From NCBI RefSeq assembly GCF_002763455.1, contig NZ_NIXK01000010.1, positions 1-64,000 of the forward strand: a stretch of DNA of 64,000 nucleotides. The letters run 5' to 3'. The notes below the pieces were generated by a model. The model was not told where the DNA came from and did no database searches. It saw only the letters and a list, made by a program, of their open reading frames with translations. This DNA is from Lentibacillus sediminis (GTDB lineage: Bacteria; Bacillota; Bacilli; Bacillales; Amphibacillaceae). This document shows, piece after piece, positions 43,450 through 51,385 of the stretch. The position numbers and the translations under genes are program-made. Positions within the stretch are counted from its first letter, which is position 1. Each line of letters begins with the position of its first letter.

Positions 43450-44061
43450 TTGTTTGAACTTGATCATATTGTCATCACAGCAGAGGACCCAGCCAGCGCT
43501 GCAAAGGCGTTTGCCGCAAAATATCATGTAAAGACGATGGAAGGCGGCAGGCATGAGAAATGGGGCACCTATAATCATCTGGCCAATTTTGCTAATGACT
43601 GCTATATAGAGTGGATTGGTATTTTTGATGAAACGACTGCTGCGAATTCGGACAACCCGTTGATTCATCAGGTCTCCCACGCGCTGAAACAACATCTGGA
43701 AGGGCCGGTGCAATTTGCCCTGAGAACGCAGGACATGGATCATATGGTTCAGCATTTCCAAAATTCGTCTATCCGCTTTACCGGGCCAATCCCCGGCAGC
43801 CGGCAAAAGCCTGATGGCAGCATGCTGAACTGGAAAATGCTATTCCCTGAAGCAGAAAGTGGAGTGCTTCCGTTTTTGATAGAATGGGGCGATGGCAAAA
43901 ACATGCCGGAAGATGAGCAGCTGATCAACCAGCGATCGATTGCTTCGGTCACCTATCCGCAGAACCTTGAGGTATTTCGGCAAGTGTTCCGTGGGATTCA
44001 GCTTGAAAACAGCCACCTGCACCTGACAGGCGACAATAAAATGGATTTCTCTTTGGAGTAG
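43450..44061 (+). CDS. VOC/glyoxalase-like domain protein
   Basis: A protein of 203 residues with the vicinal oxygen chelate fold, Glyoxalase_3 type: FELDHIVITAEDPASAAKAFAAKYHV (about 1-26), HEKWGTYNHLANFANDCYIEWIGIFDE (about 36-62). The substrate is unknown. The start is given as TTG at 43450, nine nt after TTAGGAG; the ATG at 43441 directly touches the Shine-Dalgarno sequence and is less likely. Confidence 0.78.
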   Translation: MFELDHIVITAEDPASAAKAFAAKYHVKTMEGGRHEKWGTYNHLANFANDCYIEWIGIFDETTAANSDNPLIHQVSHALKQHLEGPVQFALRTQDMDHMVQHFQNSSIRFTGPIPGSRQKPDGSMLNWKMLFPEAESGVLPFLIEWGDGKNMPEDEQLINQRSIASVTYPQNLEVFRQVFRGIQLENSHLHLTGDNKMDFSLE

Positions 44062-44062
44062 A

Positions 44063-44113
44063 GACGAAAAAAACCGCTCAGGGACTCCATTGTCCTGAGC
44101 GGTTTTTTTCGTC
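44063..44113. terminator. Bidirectional terminator
   Basis: A long stem from GACGAAAAAAACCGCTCAGG to its complement TCCTGAGCGGTTTTTTTCGTC, with one mismatch near the loop. It serves the VOC gene (plus) and the thioredoxin-like gene (minus). Confidence 0.92.
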
Positions 44114-44114
44114 T

Positions 44115-44435
44115 CTATGCCAACTGCTGATGCAGAAAGTCCGTAACCGATTCCGGTGTTTTTGTATAGGCGCTGTGCTGGTGGGCCAGCTTCTCACCAT
44201 TTTTGAAAATCAGAATGCTTGGGATGCCCATCACATCATACTTTTCGGCAAGCCCGCTGACTTCATCACTGTTGACTTCATACCATTTATAGTTGTTGAA
44301 TTCATCCAAAATATCGCCAATGAACATGTCCATTCGCTTGCAGTCCGGGCACCAGTCCGCGAAAAACTTCACAATAACCGGTTCCTCGCTCTGGATCACT
44401 TCATTAAATTGCTCTTCGGATTGAATATGTTCCAT
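44115..44435 (-). CDS. Thioredoxin family protein (CPDC active site)
   Basis: A 106-residue thioredoxin-fold protein. The active site FFADWCPDCKRMDMF (about 28-42) has two Cys separated by Pro-Asp, unlike the CGPC of general thioredoxins; the cis-Pro segment is VMGIPSILIFKNGEKL. It is cytoplasmic, without signal peptide. It resembles the YtpP/YdbP group of Bacillus thioredoxin-like proteins. Probably a disulfide reductase with a specialised partner. Confidence 0.88.
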   Translation of the reverse strand: MEHIQSEEQFNEVIQSEEPVIVKFFADWCPDCKRMDMFIGDILDEFNNYKWYEVNSDEVSGLAEKYDVMGIPSILIFKNGEKLAHQHSAYTKTPESVTDFLHQQLA

Positions 44436-44503
44436 AGAATCTGCTCCTTTCCTGAATCTAGTTCCATTGTAATCGTTTTGCCTGCAGCTGTCTTATCGTT
44501 TGC

Positions 44504-45319
44504 TCATGTCTTGTATTCCAGTCGTCCCAACAGATACGCACTCAAAAGTCCTGCCGCAAATGCCACCACACTAAGCATCAATAAGTCCGTGCTTCCCGGC
44601 CATCCCGGAAATACCACGAAAACAGATCCAATTACCAGTCCGATGATGATGGCAAATGTACCAGTATAATGATTGGTCAAAAAGTAATGAATGATTTTGC
44701 TCATCGTCAAAAGTCCAAGGACGATCCCAACCCCGGTTACCGCGATGATGGCAAGCTGCAAATTGCTGATCGCCGCAATAATCGTGGGATAAACCCCAAT
44801 CAAAAGCAGCATAAACGAACCGCTGATGCCCGGAATAATCATCGCACTGCTGGCAATAAAGCCGGAAACAAATAAGAGAATAAAGGTCGAGGCAGTAAGA
44901 TTCTCTATAATCCCGCCCTCATCGGGGGTGAAAAATGCCATCGAACCCACAAGTAGTACCGCAATCATTAGCAGCACAAAATGGCTGCGTTTAAACGCAT
45001 GCCTGGCATCTGCCTGATGGAACAGGTACGGCAACACGCCAAGAATCAATCCCAAAAAGAAAAACTGGGTCGGTCCCGGATAATGCTCAAACAACCATTC
45101 AATCACATTGGCCAAAAGGAAAATGGCCGTCAAAATCCCTATCCCCAAGGGCACAAGAAACAGCAGATGTTTTTTCCAATCTTTGCTTAAAATTCCATTC
45201 ACCGCTGCAATCAGCCGATCATAGATCCCGAGCAATACAGCAATCGTTCCGCCGCTCACGCCGGGAATAACGTCACTGGCTCCCATGAACAAACCGCGGT
45301 ATAAATTTTTCCATTCCAT
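44504..45319 (-). CDS. popT: DUF368 family undecaprenyl-phosphate translocase (PopT-like)
   Basis: A 271-residue membrane protein with eight or more helices. The duplicated DUF368 signature is seen as GASDVIPGVSGGTIAVLLGIYDRLI (about 12-36) and IIPGISGSFMLLLIGVYPTIIAAI (about 161-184). Members were shown to return undecaprenyl phosphate across the membrane in wall synthesis and, by inference, this one does too. The symbol is by family. It has GGGAG before the ATG. Confidence 0.85.
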   Translation of the reverse strand: MEWKNLYRGLFMGASDVIPGVSGGTIAVLLGIYDRLIAAVNGILSKDWKKHLLFLVPLGIGILTAIFLLANVIEWLFEHYPGPTQFFFLGLILGVLPYLFHQADARHAFKRSHFVLLMIAVLLVGSMAFFTPDEGGIIENLTASTFILLFVSGFIASSAMIIPGISGSFMLLLIGVYPTIIAAISNLQLAIIAVTGVGIVLGLLTMSKIIHYFLTNHYTGTFAIIIGLVIGSVFVVFPGWPGSTDLLMLSVVAFAAGLLSAYLLGRLEYKT

Positions 45320-45486
45320 TCTCGTTGTCTCCCTTGCAGTGTCAATTAATTAGACAAGCCTTAGTTGAACTTATGCACGATAAGAAGGTTTATACACCCT
45401 TACCTGCCAAAACAAGTATATCAGAGAATGTTTGGCTTTTGTATGAAATTGAAGTGGAGCTTGCAACGTTCTTGGGAGAAGTTTCT

Positions 45487-45545
45487 GCTGGACGGAAGTC
45501 TCCGTTTACCAGCGAAAATTCTCGCTCTCACTCCCTTCTATTTTT
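45487..45545 (+). repeat. Short 20-bp-family repeat, about 3 degenerate units
   Basis: Cores GAGAAGTTTCTGCT, CGGAAGTCTCC and CGAAAATTCTCGC recur at 17-19 bp spacing. The consensus is that of the arrays at 6377 and 11838. It lies between popT and the HTH-TPR regulator and overlaps the last codons of the latter. Confidence 0.5.
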
Positions 45546-46832
45546 ATGTGATTGAAGATCATGCAGTACTCTTCTGGCAAAGTGATAATAGGCGGTATGC
45601 GGATGCCTCCGCAAACGTTTCACAGCTTCACCAGCACAATCAAGCGCTCTTTTTATTTCCCCTGTTTCCTTGTAGCACAGCGCCTGGTAGGTTTTTGTTA
45701 TCTCCCGAAGCGCCACGTCTATTGGGTGCATTTCAATATAGCTGTGCTCATCCTTTACCAATTGACGGAAGAGCGGCAAGGCCTCCACCGGCCGTCCCAG
45801 TTGCGTGTAGCATCTCGCTTTTGCGTCTGCAATATGATCCTCCAGTGTCTGCCGGAGGTTTGCGTTTGGGATTGAGATAGAAGCAATCCGCAGTTCATAC
45901 TGATCCAACATTTCTAGCGCAGTCTGCGGCTCCCTTTCAAAAAATTCCATGTAATGAATAAAAATAAGTTCCTTATCCAAATAGAGATAATCGTCATCAT
46001 CAATTAATTCAAAAAATGTCTCAATCTTATTTTTGTATTCCCTTGCTTTGGAAAAATTCCCCTCATTGTAATGGATTAAAGCCCCTTTATTATGAATCTC
46101 AAAAAACTCGTGAAACATTTTATATTTATTGGATAACTGAATAACATCATCCAGAGTAGCCAGACATTGCTCCGTCTCCCCGAGCGCCATCAGTGTATAC
46201 AATTTCAGCAGCAGGAATTCAATCATAATGGCGATAGTTTCATAATTTTTTTCTGACCGTACCTGACTGAGACTCTTGTCAATCTGTTCCAGGGTCTTCT
46301 GATAATTTCCATGATGAGACTCGACTGCTGCATAAAAATATTGAATTCGAAGCACTCTGCTTTCCATCTGCAAGTCTTCGTAAATTCTGGCTGCCACCGC
46401 TGCATATCTGTTCCAGTCGCTGTCCTCCAGTTGATCAAAACCACGTTGGTCCAGTAGATAATAACGAAACAAATTCAGCACATAAAGTTCATAAATTCTG
46501 GCCGATTCGAAGTTGCTGCCCAATCCAGGGAGAAGTGTGGTGATGTGCTGTAGTGTTTTTCGTAGTACCTGCGTCTCTATCATTCCTGAAAGTGTGTTTT
46601 CCAGCTCTGCCAGTTCATTCCGCAGCTGCTCTTTTGGCATCCCGCCCAGCAAATCCGCAACGTTTAAATCAAGTTGCTTGGCGATATGCTGCAGTTTATC
46701 AGCAGAAAGGCTAGTTTTGTCGTTTTCCACCAGACTGACCATTGCTGGCGACATTTTGCCATTGGCGACTTCAGCCAAGGTTAGTTTCTTTTCTTGTCTT
46801 CGTTTCTTTATGATTTCACCTATCTGTTGCAT
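45528..46832 (-). CDS. HTH-TPR transcriptional regulator (Rgg/PlcR-like architecture)
   Basis: A 434-residue regulator. An Xre-type helix-turn-helix lies at the N terminus (IGEIIKKRRQEKKLTLAEVANGKMSPAMVSLVENDKTS, about 4-41); the rest is helical with repeat spacing typical of TPR units. Such regulators often respond to short secreted peptides or to small ligands, but no candidate peptide gene is seen. It is divergent from an MFS exporter and the 128-bp gap has two copies of a 16-bp palindrome, so it probably represses or activates that gene and itself. Confidence 0.85.
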   Translation of the reverse strand: MQQIGEIIKKRRQEKKLTLAEVANGKMSPAMVSLVENDKTSLSADKLQHIAKQLDLNVADLLGGMPKEQLRNELAELENTLSGMIETQVLRKTLQHITTLLPGLGSNFESARIYELYVLNLFRYYLLDQRGFDQLEDSDWNRYAAVAARIYEDLQMESRVLRIQYFYAAVESHHGNYQKTLEQIDKSLSQVRSEKNYETIAIMIEFLLLKLYTLMALGETEQCLATLDDVIQLSNKYKMFHEFFEIHNKGALIHYNEGNFSKAREYKNKIETFFELIDDDDYLYLDKELIFIHYMEFFEREPQTALEMLDQYELRIASISIPNANLRQTLEDHIADAKARCYTQLGRPVEALPLFRQLVKDEHSYIEMHPIDVALREITKTYQALCYKETGEIKRALDCAGEAVKRLRRHPHTAYYHFARRVLHDLQSHKNRRE

Positions 46833-46872
46833 GAGCTCCCTCTTTTCAGCAGGATACTTTTAGTTTATCACA

Positions 46873-46888
46873 TTTAAATATATTTAAA
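46873..46888. promoter_or_regulatory. Operator palindrome 1
   Basis: TTTAAATATATTTAAA is a perfect 16-bp palindrome. It is 40 bp before the HTH-TPR gene start. Its sister lies 45 bp away, centre to centre. Confidence 0.6.
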
Positions 46889-46917
46889 AATAATTCGCAA
46901 AACCTCTTGCTTTAATT

Positions 46918-46933
46918 ATTAAATATATTTAAA
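46918..46933. promoter_or_regulatory. Operator palindrome 2 overlapping the MFS promoter
   Basis: ATTAAATATATTTAAA matches 15 of 16 positions of operator 1 and has a perfect 14-bp palindromic core. It lies between TTGCTT (46907-46912) and TAAACT (46930-46935), a possible weak promoter of the MFS gene with 17-bp spacing. Confidence 0.6.
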
Positions 46934-46960
46934 CTTAAATTCAACAAATTAAAAGAGAGG

Positions 46961-48193
46961 ATGTCTCGCTTGATCAAACGGAATATGTCGCTCATCGTCA
47001 CTAATCAGTTTTTCACTGCCATTGCGGACAGCATTTTCGATTTGGCAATTCTGTGGTATGTTTATCAGCTGACGGATTCTGCACTGTATGCATCTATGGT
47101 GACGGCCATTGTGGTTCTAACAGGAATCACAGCCGGACCGCTGATCGGCGTTTTTATTGACCGCACCACACCAAAAACATCTATGCAAATTGGCTATTGT
47201 CTCATGATTTTCGTTGGAATCATGCTGAGTCTTGTGTTTATGCTTTGGCTTGATGTCTTATTAATGTTTATTTATGTTGCGATCGTTATCCAAAATATGT
47301 GCATGGTGTTGATCAACCCAGCGCTTGGAAAGCTTTTGCCGCGCATTGTCGGGGAAAGTCGTATTGTCCGTGTCAACGGCTATATTTCTTCGACCGGAAA
47401 AACTGGGGATTTGATTGGTCAGTCGATCAGCGGTTTTCTAATCGGACTGATTGGTTTTGCCGGTGTCATGCTTACCCATTCCGGAATATATCTTCTGGCA
47501 AGTATATTGCTGATGTTTGTTATTTCGATAAAGAAAACTTCTGAGGGGGTAGAAGAAACAGCTGCAGCTTCTAAAACGTCTGGTTGGTTCAGGGAACTGA
47601 AAGATGGATTCTTAACGCTCTACCGGAACCGGCCAATTTTTAAAATGGTCCTTTTCGCTACAGCCCTGAATGTCACTACAGTCGCAGGTTCACTCCTGGT
47701 TGTGCTTGTAATCGATAGATATGGAGCAAACGCTATACAGTTTGGTTTTATGAACGCTGCCGGAGCTCTGATGGGAATTATCATCGGATTGATTGCCAGC
47801 AAAATTATTCACGTGGCAAAGCCGAATATTATGTTAGGCAGTATGAACTTGCTGGGAGGGTTGGCCTTTATTGGCATGGGGATGGTCACGAATTTATACA
47901 TAGGTACATTTTTCTTCCTTCTGATGACGTTCAGCAGTATCATCATCAATATTGTGTTTGGCTCCTTACTAATCATTCTGGTAAAAGATGAATTTCGCGG
48001 CAGGGTGATGACACTCACTAGTGCACTTGCTTCCCTGTTAATCCCTGTAGTTGCGGTTACCGGTGGCTATGTGGCCGACCTTTTCCAGGTGCATTATTTG
48101 TTTCTGTTTGCGGGTATCTGGATGATAGCACTCGGATTCTTCCCTCTTATTGATAAAGATGTCCGTTCCATTAAGGAGCTGCCTGAAGGCTAA
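46961..48193 (+). CDS. MFS transporter, macrolide-efflux-like
   Basis: A 410-residue major facilitator with about twelve helices. The loop after helix 2 reads GPLIGVFIDRTTPKTSMQIG, as in the DHA3 (MefA-like) subgroup, which exports drugs or peptides. It ends in a short charged tail. The ATG at 46961 directly follows GAGAGG; a TTG at 46970 has better spacing and may be the real start. Control by the divergent HTH-TPR regulator is likely. Confidence 0.86.
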   Translation: MSRLIKRNMSLIVTNQFFTAIADSIFDLAILWYVYQLTDSALYASMVTAIVVLTGITAGPLIGVFIDRTTPKTSMQIGYCLMIFVGIMLSLVFMLWLDVLLMFIYVAIVIQNMCMVLINPALGKLLPRIVGESRIVRVNGYISSTGKTGDLIGQSISGFLIGLIGFAGVMLTHSGIYLLASILLMFVISIKKTSEGVEETAAASKTSGWFRELKDGFLTLYRNRPIFKMVLFATALNVTTVAGSLLVVLVIDRYGANAIQFGFMNAAGALMGIIIGLIASKIIHVAKPNIMLGSMNLLGGLAFIGMGMVTNLYIGTFFFLLMTFSSIIINIVFGSLLIILVKDEFRGRVMTLTSALASLLIPVVAVTGGYVADLFQVHYLFLFAGIWMIALGFFPLIDKDVRSIKELPEG

Positions 48194-48305
48194 TTTAAAA
48201 TAAACCCTCACCTAAAAAATATTACAAAAAACAACCAAATGCAACCAATTTTCAGATATAATGTTAACAACGCCTTTACAATTCTAAAGCAAGGGAGGGA
48301 ATCAA

Positions 48306-49352
48306 ATGAAAGAGTTAGAAATGATAGAGCAGCTAAAACAGGACATCCTCGAAAACATTGAGCAAATGGATCAGGACAACATGGACACACAGACACATTT
48401 ATTGGAAAAGCAAGCGGCAGTCATCAGCCATCTGTGGGAAATTAACAGACTGAAAGAAAATGAATCTTACGGAGGTCAACCTGAGACTTTAGAAGAAGAT
48501 GAGGAATCTGAACCCAGCCAACCCAGCGCTCCCCCGGAACGAAAATCATACCAGTTTGAGCGCAAACTGCGCGGTGGTATTGTCCCACAAATTGATGGCT
48601 TCGTGCCGGAGGGGGTTGTAAGAAAGCTGGGGCTGGAGCACGGCGACATGGTCTATGCCAAGGCCATTAATACGAACGATCCGCAACGCTCCCATTTTGA
48701 ATATGAGATTGCGGAAAAGGGAGACGGAGAGGATGCCCCGTATCGCATTCAGTTGAATTTTTGTCCAGTTAAAAAAGAAGCAGGCAGGCTCGTAGTGGAA
48801 AAAAGCGAAGAAACCGGGGAATTCATCCGCTTTAATGAAGGCCCTTACACGATTGTGCTCAGTGAAGATGATGTATTCAAGCAGCGCATCAATGAAGGCG
48901 ACTTAGTCGATATTGCGTATTTTGACGGGACCCCGACCCATGCCAAGGTGATCTGGACCCATAAGATAAAAGAAGCCAGCCTATCTATCCCCGAGACATT
49001 AAATCATACCAGCAAAAAGAGCGAAAAACCGGAAAAAAAGCCTGTAACCATCTATGATCAGACATTAAAAGAAAAAACCATTCTTGTGATCGGCAATGAA
49101 CCGAAGAAAAGTCTATATCAATATTCCATTGAGCAGCGAGGAGGCACCTTTTTATGGGGCGATGCAAAAGAAGATTTTACCCGTGTTGAAGCAAAAGTGA
49201 GAAAGGCAGATATTGTGGTATTTTTATTGGGTGTCTCCGGCCATACCGGCATGGAGCATATTAAACAAATGTGTAAAAACCATAATGTTATTTTTGAAAC
49301 CACCTGGAGCAATGGCCAGTCTTCTATTCTGCGCATTGCTGAAGAATTTTAA
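48306..49352 (+). CDS. DUF2325 domain-containing protein
   Basis: A 348-residue soluble protein. The N-terminal 50 residues form a charged helix (QLKQDILENIEQMDQDNMD), then an acidic Pro/Ser linker, a middle domain with beta-rich sequence (about 78-225) and a C-terminal DUF2325 domain (about 255-348) with TILVIGNEP, RGGTFLWGD, KADIVVFLLGVSGHTGMEHIK and WSNGQSSILRIAEEF. The domain is common in Bacillaceae; its function is unknown. A possible TATAAT -10 lies at about 48256. It stands as a single gene. Confidence 0.8.
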   Translation: MKELEMIEQLKQDILENIEQMDQDNMDTQTHLLEKQAAVISHLWEINRLKENESYGGQPETLEEDEESEPSQPSAPPERKSYQFERKLRGGIVPQIDGFVPEGVVRKLGLEHGDMVYAKAINTNDPQRSHFEYEIAEKGDGEDAPYRIQLNFCPVKKEAGRLVVEKSEETGEFIRFNEGPYTIVLSEDDVFKQRINEGDLVDIAYFDGTPTHAKVIWTHKIKEASLSIPETLNHTSKKSEKPEKKPVTIYDQTLKEKTILVIGNEPKKSLYQYSIEQRGGTFLWGDAKEDFTRVEAKVRKADIVVFLLGVSGHTGMEHIKQMCKNHNVIFETTWSNGQSSILRIAEEF

Positions 49353-49450
49353 AACAAATAATGGAATATGCTAGTTTTTATTGCATCACCAATGTTAAAT
49401 AAGATAGACTTTAAGTAAGTTTCAATAAATGCACAGGAGGGCTTAGATAC

Positions 49451-50245
49451 ATGTCATTACTGAAGAAAACGATTGCAAGTTTCGGGATTGGTTCGGCCAA
49501 AGTCAATACGAAGGTCACCAATGACGTTGTCAAACAGGGAGAAACGCTTCATGGATCGATCATCGTCCTCGGGGGTGACGCAGAGCAAGAAATCGAATCT
49601 ATCAAACTCCAACTCATGACGCTGTATGGACGTGAAAACACCGACAGTCTGACAAGGGCAGAAATCCTTACACATAAGGTCAACGAACCATTTACGATAA
49701 AGCAAGGGGAAAAGAAAGAAATCCCTTTCTCTTTTGAGATTCCTCTCGATACCCCAATGACCATGTGGGATCCGGAAACCCAACTCAATGTTCCGCCTGT
49801 ATGGATAGAAACAGGGCTGGAGATCAAAGCAGCCTTTGACCCAAGGGACAAAGACAATATCTCGGTGGAACCGACAGAATCGTATCAACGAATCATTGAC
49901 GCCGTTAAAATGCTCGGCTTCGGATTTCGGCAAATGGAAAATGAAAAAACACCACGAGCAATTGACACCGAGCGTGCTTATGTGCAGCAATTCGAATTTG
50001 AACCGAAACTCGGCAAATACGCCCGCAAGCTGGAAGAATTAGAGCTATATATTGTTCCAGGTGAAAAGGAAACACAAGTATATTTTGAAGTGGATAAATA
50101 CACAGGAGAACCAAGCGGGTCCATTTTTGATAAACTGAACTTGAATGAATATCGGGGATCGATTACGCTTGAAAATGAAACGATTATAAATGACATTGAT
50201 CATGTTTGTGATCAGTTGGAGGATATTATTGATAGTGTGGTTTGA
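49451..50245 (+). CDS. spo0M: Spo0M-like sporulation control protein
   Basis: A 264-residue protein with the arrestin-like fold of Spo0M (SpoOM family). The N-terminal sequence MSLLKKTIASFGIGSAKVNTK and the segment GGDAEQEIESIKLQLMTLY are characteristic. Spo0M affects the phosphorelay and cell division in B. subtilis. The length (258 in B. subtilis) fits. The start follows GGAGGG. The gene has its own terminator. Confidence 0.93.
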   Translation: MSLLKKTIASFGIGSAKVNTKVTNDVVKQGETLHGSIIVLGGDAEQEIESIKLQLMTLYGRENTDSLTRAEILTHKVNEPFTIKQGEKKEIPFSFEIPLDTPMTMWDPETQLNVPPVWIETGLEIKAAFDPRDKDNISVEPTESYQRIIDAVKMLGFGFRQMENEKTPRAIDTERAYVQQFEFEPKLGKYARKLEELELYIVPGEKETQVYFEVDKYTGEPSGSIFDKLNLNEYRGSITLENETIINDIDHVCDQLEDIIDSVV

Positions 50246-50250
50246 TGGGG

Positions 50251-50283
50251 AGACCAATTCGCTGGGCGGATTGGTCTTTTCTG
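50251..50283 (+). terminator. spo0M terminator
   Basis: Stem AGACCAATTCGC with GCGGATTGGTCT, one mismatch, and a short T run, 6 bp after the stop. Confidence 0.8.
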
Positions 50284-50289
50284 TGTCTT

Positions 50290-50544
50290 TTAGATAAAGG
50301 TTGATAAATTAATAAACCCAACATCTTGGCGAACCTCAAGCACAATGTTTTCATGAGCAGTATGATAGACCAGTTCGTCACCTTTTGAGTTTACTAGTTC
50401 CCTTGTTGCCCTTTTGTCGGACACAGGTTTTATATTCGCTATATCTTCAATAAAAAATTCCTGACTATTTTCCATGTGAGACGATAATACTTTTAACTTA
50501 ACAAATTGATTGGGGTATATTTCTCAGACCTCTGACCATTTCAT
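50290..50544 (-). pseudogene. Small protein gene with an in-frame TGA at codon 7
   Basis: From ATG 50544 (behind ACGGGG) the frame reads MKWSEV, TGA (50524-50526), EIYPNQFVKLKVLSSHMENS and continues 60 codons to the stop at 50290. The sequence on both sides of the TGA forms one coherent protein of about 84 residues of a small family seen in Bacillaceae (opening of the type MKW.EV...YPNQFV). A single CGA-to-TGA change would restore it. The ATG at 50475 could give a 61-residue C-terminal fragment without an evident ribosome site. An extended -10 TGTTATAAT lies near 50580. Confidence 0.65.
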
Positions 50545-50656
50545 GATTTTCCCCGTCCCTTTGGTTGTTACCATTATTATAACACCCTTCTATAATCAAA
50601 TAATCATAAAATTGTGAAAACTACTTTATTAAAGCAATTCTGGGTTTCATCAACAC

Positions 50657-50693
50657 AAAAAACCACCGATTATCCTCAAAGGATAATCAGTGG
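50657..50693 (-). terminator. Sortase operon terminator
   Basis: Stem CCACCGATTATCC/GGATAATCAGTGG with loop TCAAA (one mismatch), followed on the minus strand by six Ts, directly after the sortase gene. Confidence 0.9.
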
Positions 50694-50705
50694 CTCTACT
50701 CTCTC

Positions 50706-51347
50706 CTATTCTTCTACCAACTCCGTAAACACCACCAGCCGCTCCGTTCTTCCCCCATTTTCCACATCATAATCGCCAATACAGGTGATCAGATTCAACA
50801 TCCGTCTGGAGGTGTAGCCGAATATATCATCAATTGGTGCCTCATCCTGCGGGAAAACCTGACTGTCGACTACTTCGAATGTCAAGGTCTCCCCCTCGCC
50901 GCTTACCTGGATTTCATCGCCCGGCTTTAAATCCTTCAGGTTGTAAAACACACCCTCGCCTGTCGGATCATCCACATGGCCTGCGATCACCGAGCTGCCC
51001 CTGTTTCCGGGGTTGGTGCCCAGGTCAAACCAGCCTGTTTTTTTGAAATCCTCCGGTACGGCCATTTCGCCATTTTCTAAGAGGCCAACCGGGACCACCG
51101 CTGACTCAACACCAATTGATTCAATGGTAATTTTCTCAGGTATAACATTATATTTTGGATCCTCGATAACCGGTGACGAACTGGTCTCAAGCGGCTCGTC
51201 TGTTTCCTGACTTTCCGCTGTCTCAGGCTGCGCATCTTCCTGTCCGCCCCCATTATCCATTTGGTCACTGGATCCATTTTGCATGCCCATGGTTTGGCTG
51301 CATCCTGCCAGTATCAGGAAAAGCAGCAGATAGAGAAGTTTGCGCAT
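50706..51347 (-). CDS. Class F sortase with lipoprotein signal
   Basis: A 213-residue sortase. The catalytic His is in SSVIAGHVDDP (about 129), the Cys in LNLITCIGDY (about 187) and the Arg in GRTERLVVF (about 201), matching class F. The N terminus MRKLLYLLLFLILAGCSQTMG has a lipobox (LAGC), so this sortase would be lipid-anchored instead of held by a transmembrane helix. An acidic Gln/Glu/Ser linker (about 25-65) spaces the enzyme from the membrane. It lies 38 bp downstream of its likely substrate and joins the LPXTG-like protein to the wall. Confidence 0.9.
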   Translation of the reverse strand: MRKLLYLLLFLILAGCSQTMGMQNGSSDQMDNGGGQEDAQPETAESQETDEPLETSSSPVIEDPKYNVIPEKITIESIGVESAVVPVGLLENGEMAVPEDFKKTGWFDLGTNPGNRGSSVIAGHVDDPTGEGVFYNLKDLKPGDEIQVSGEGETLTFEVVDSQVFPQDEAPIDDIFGYTSRRMLNLITCIGDYDVENGGRTERLVVFTELVEE

Positions 51348-51385
51348 CCTGTTTCCTCCTGTTCGTCTTAGGTTTCTCGTCGTGC

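Noticed and set aside
45325-45555. A plus-strand frame (TTG start) with a protein-like first half.
   Set aside because: It has no ribosome site, its second half is the 20-bp-family repeat, and it runs into the HTH-TPR gene on the other strand. It may be a remnant but cannot be supported.
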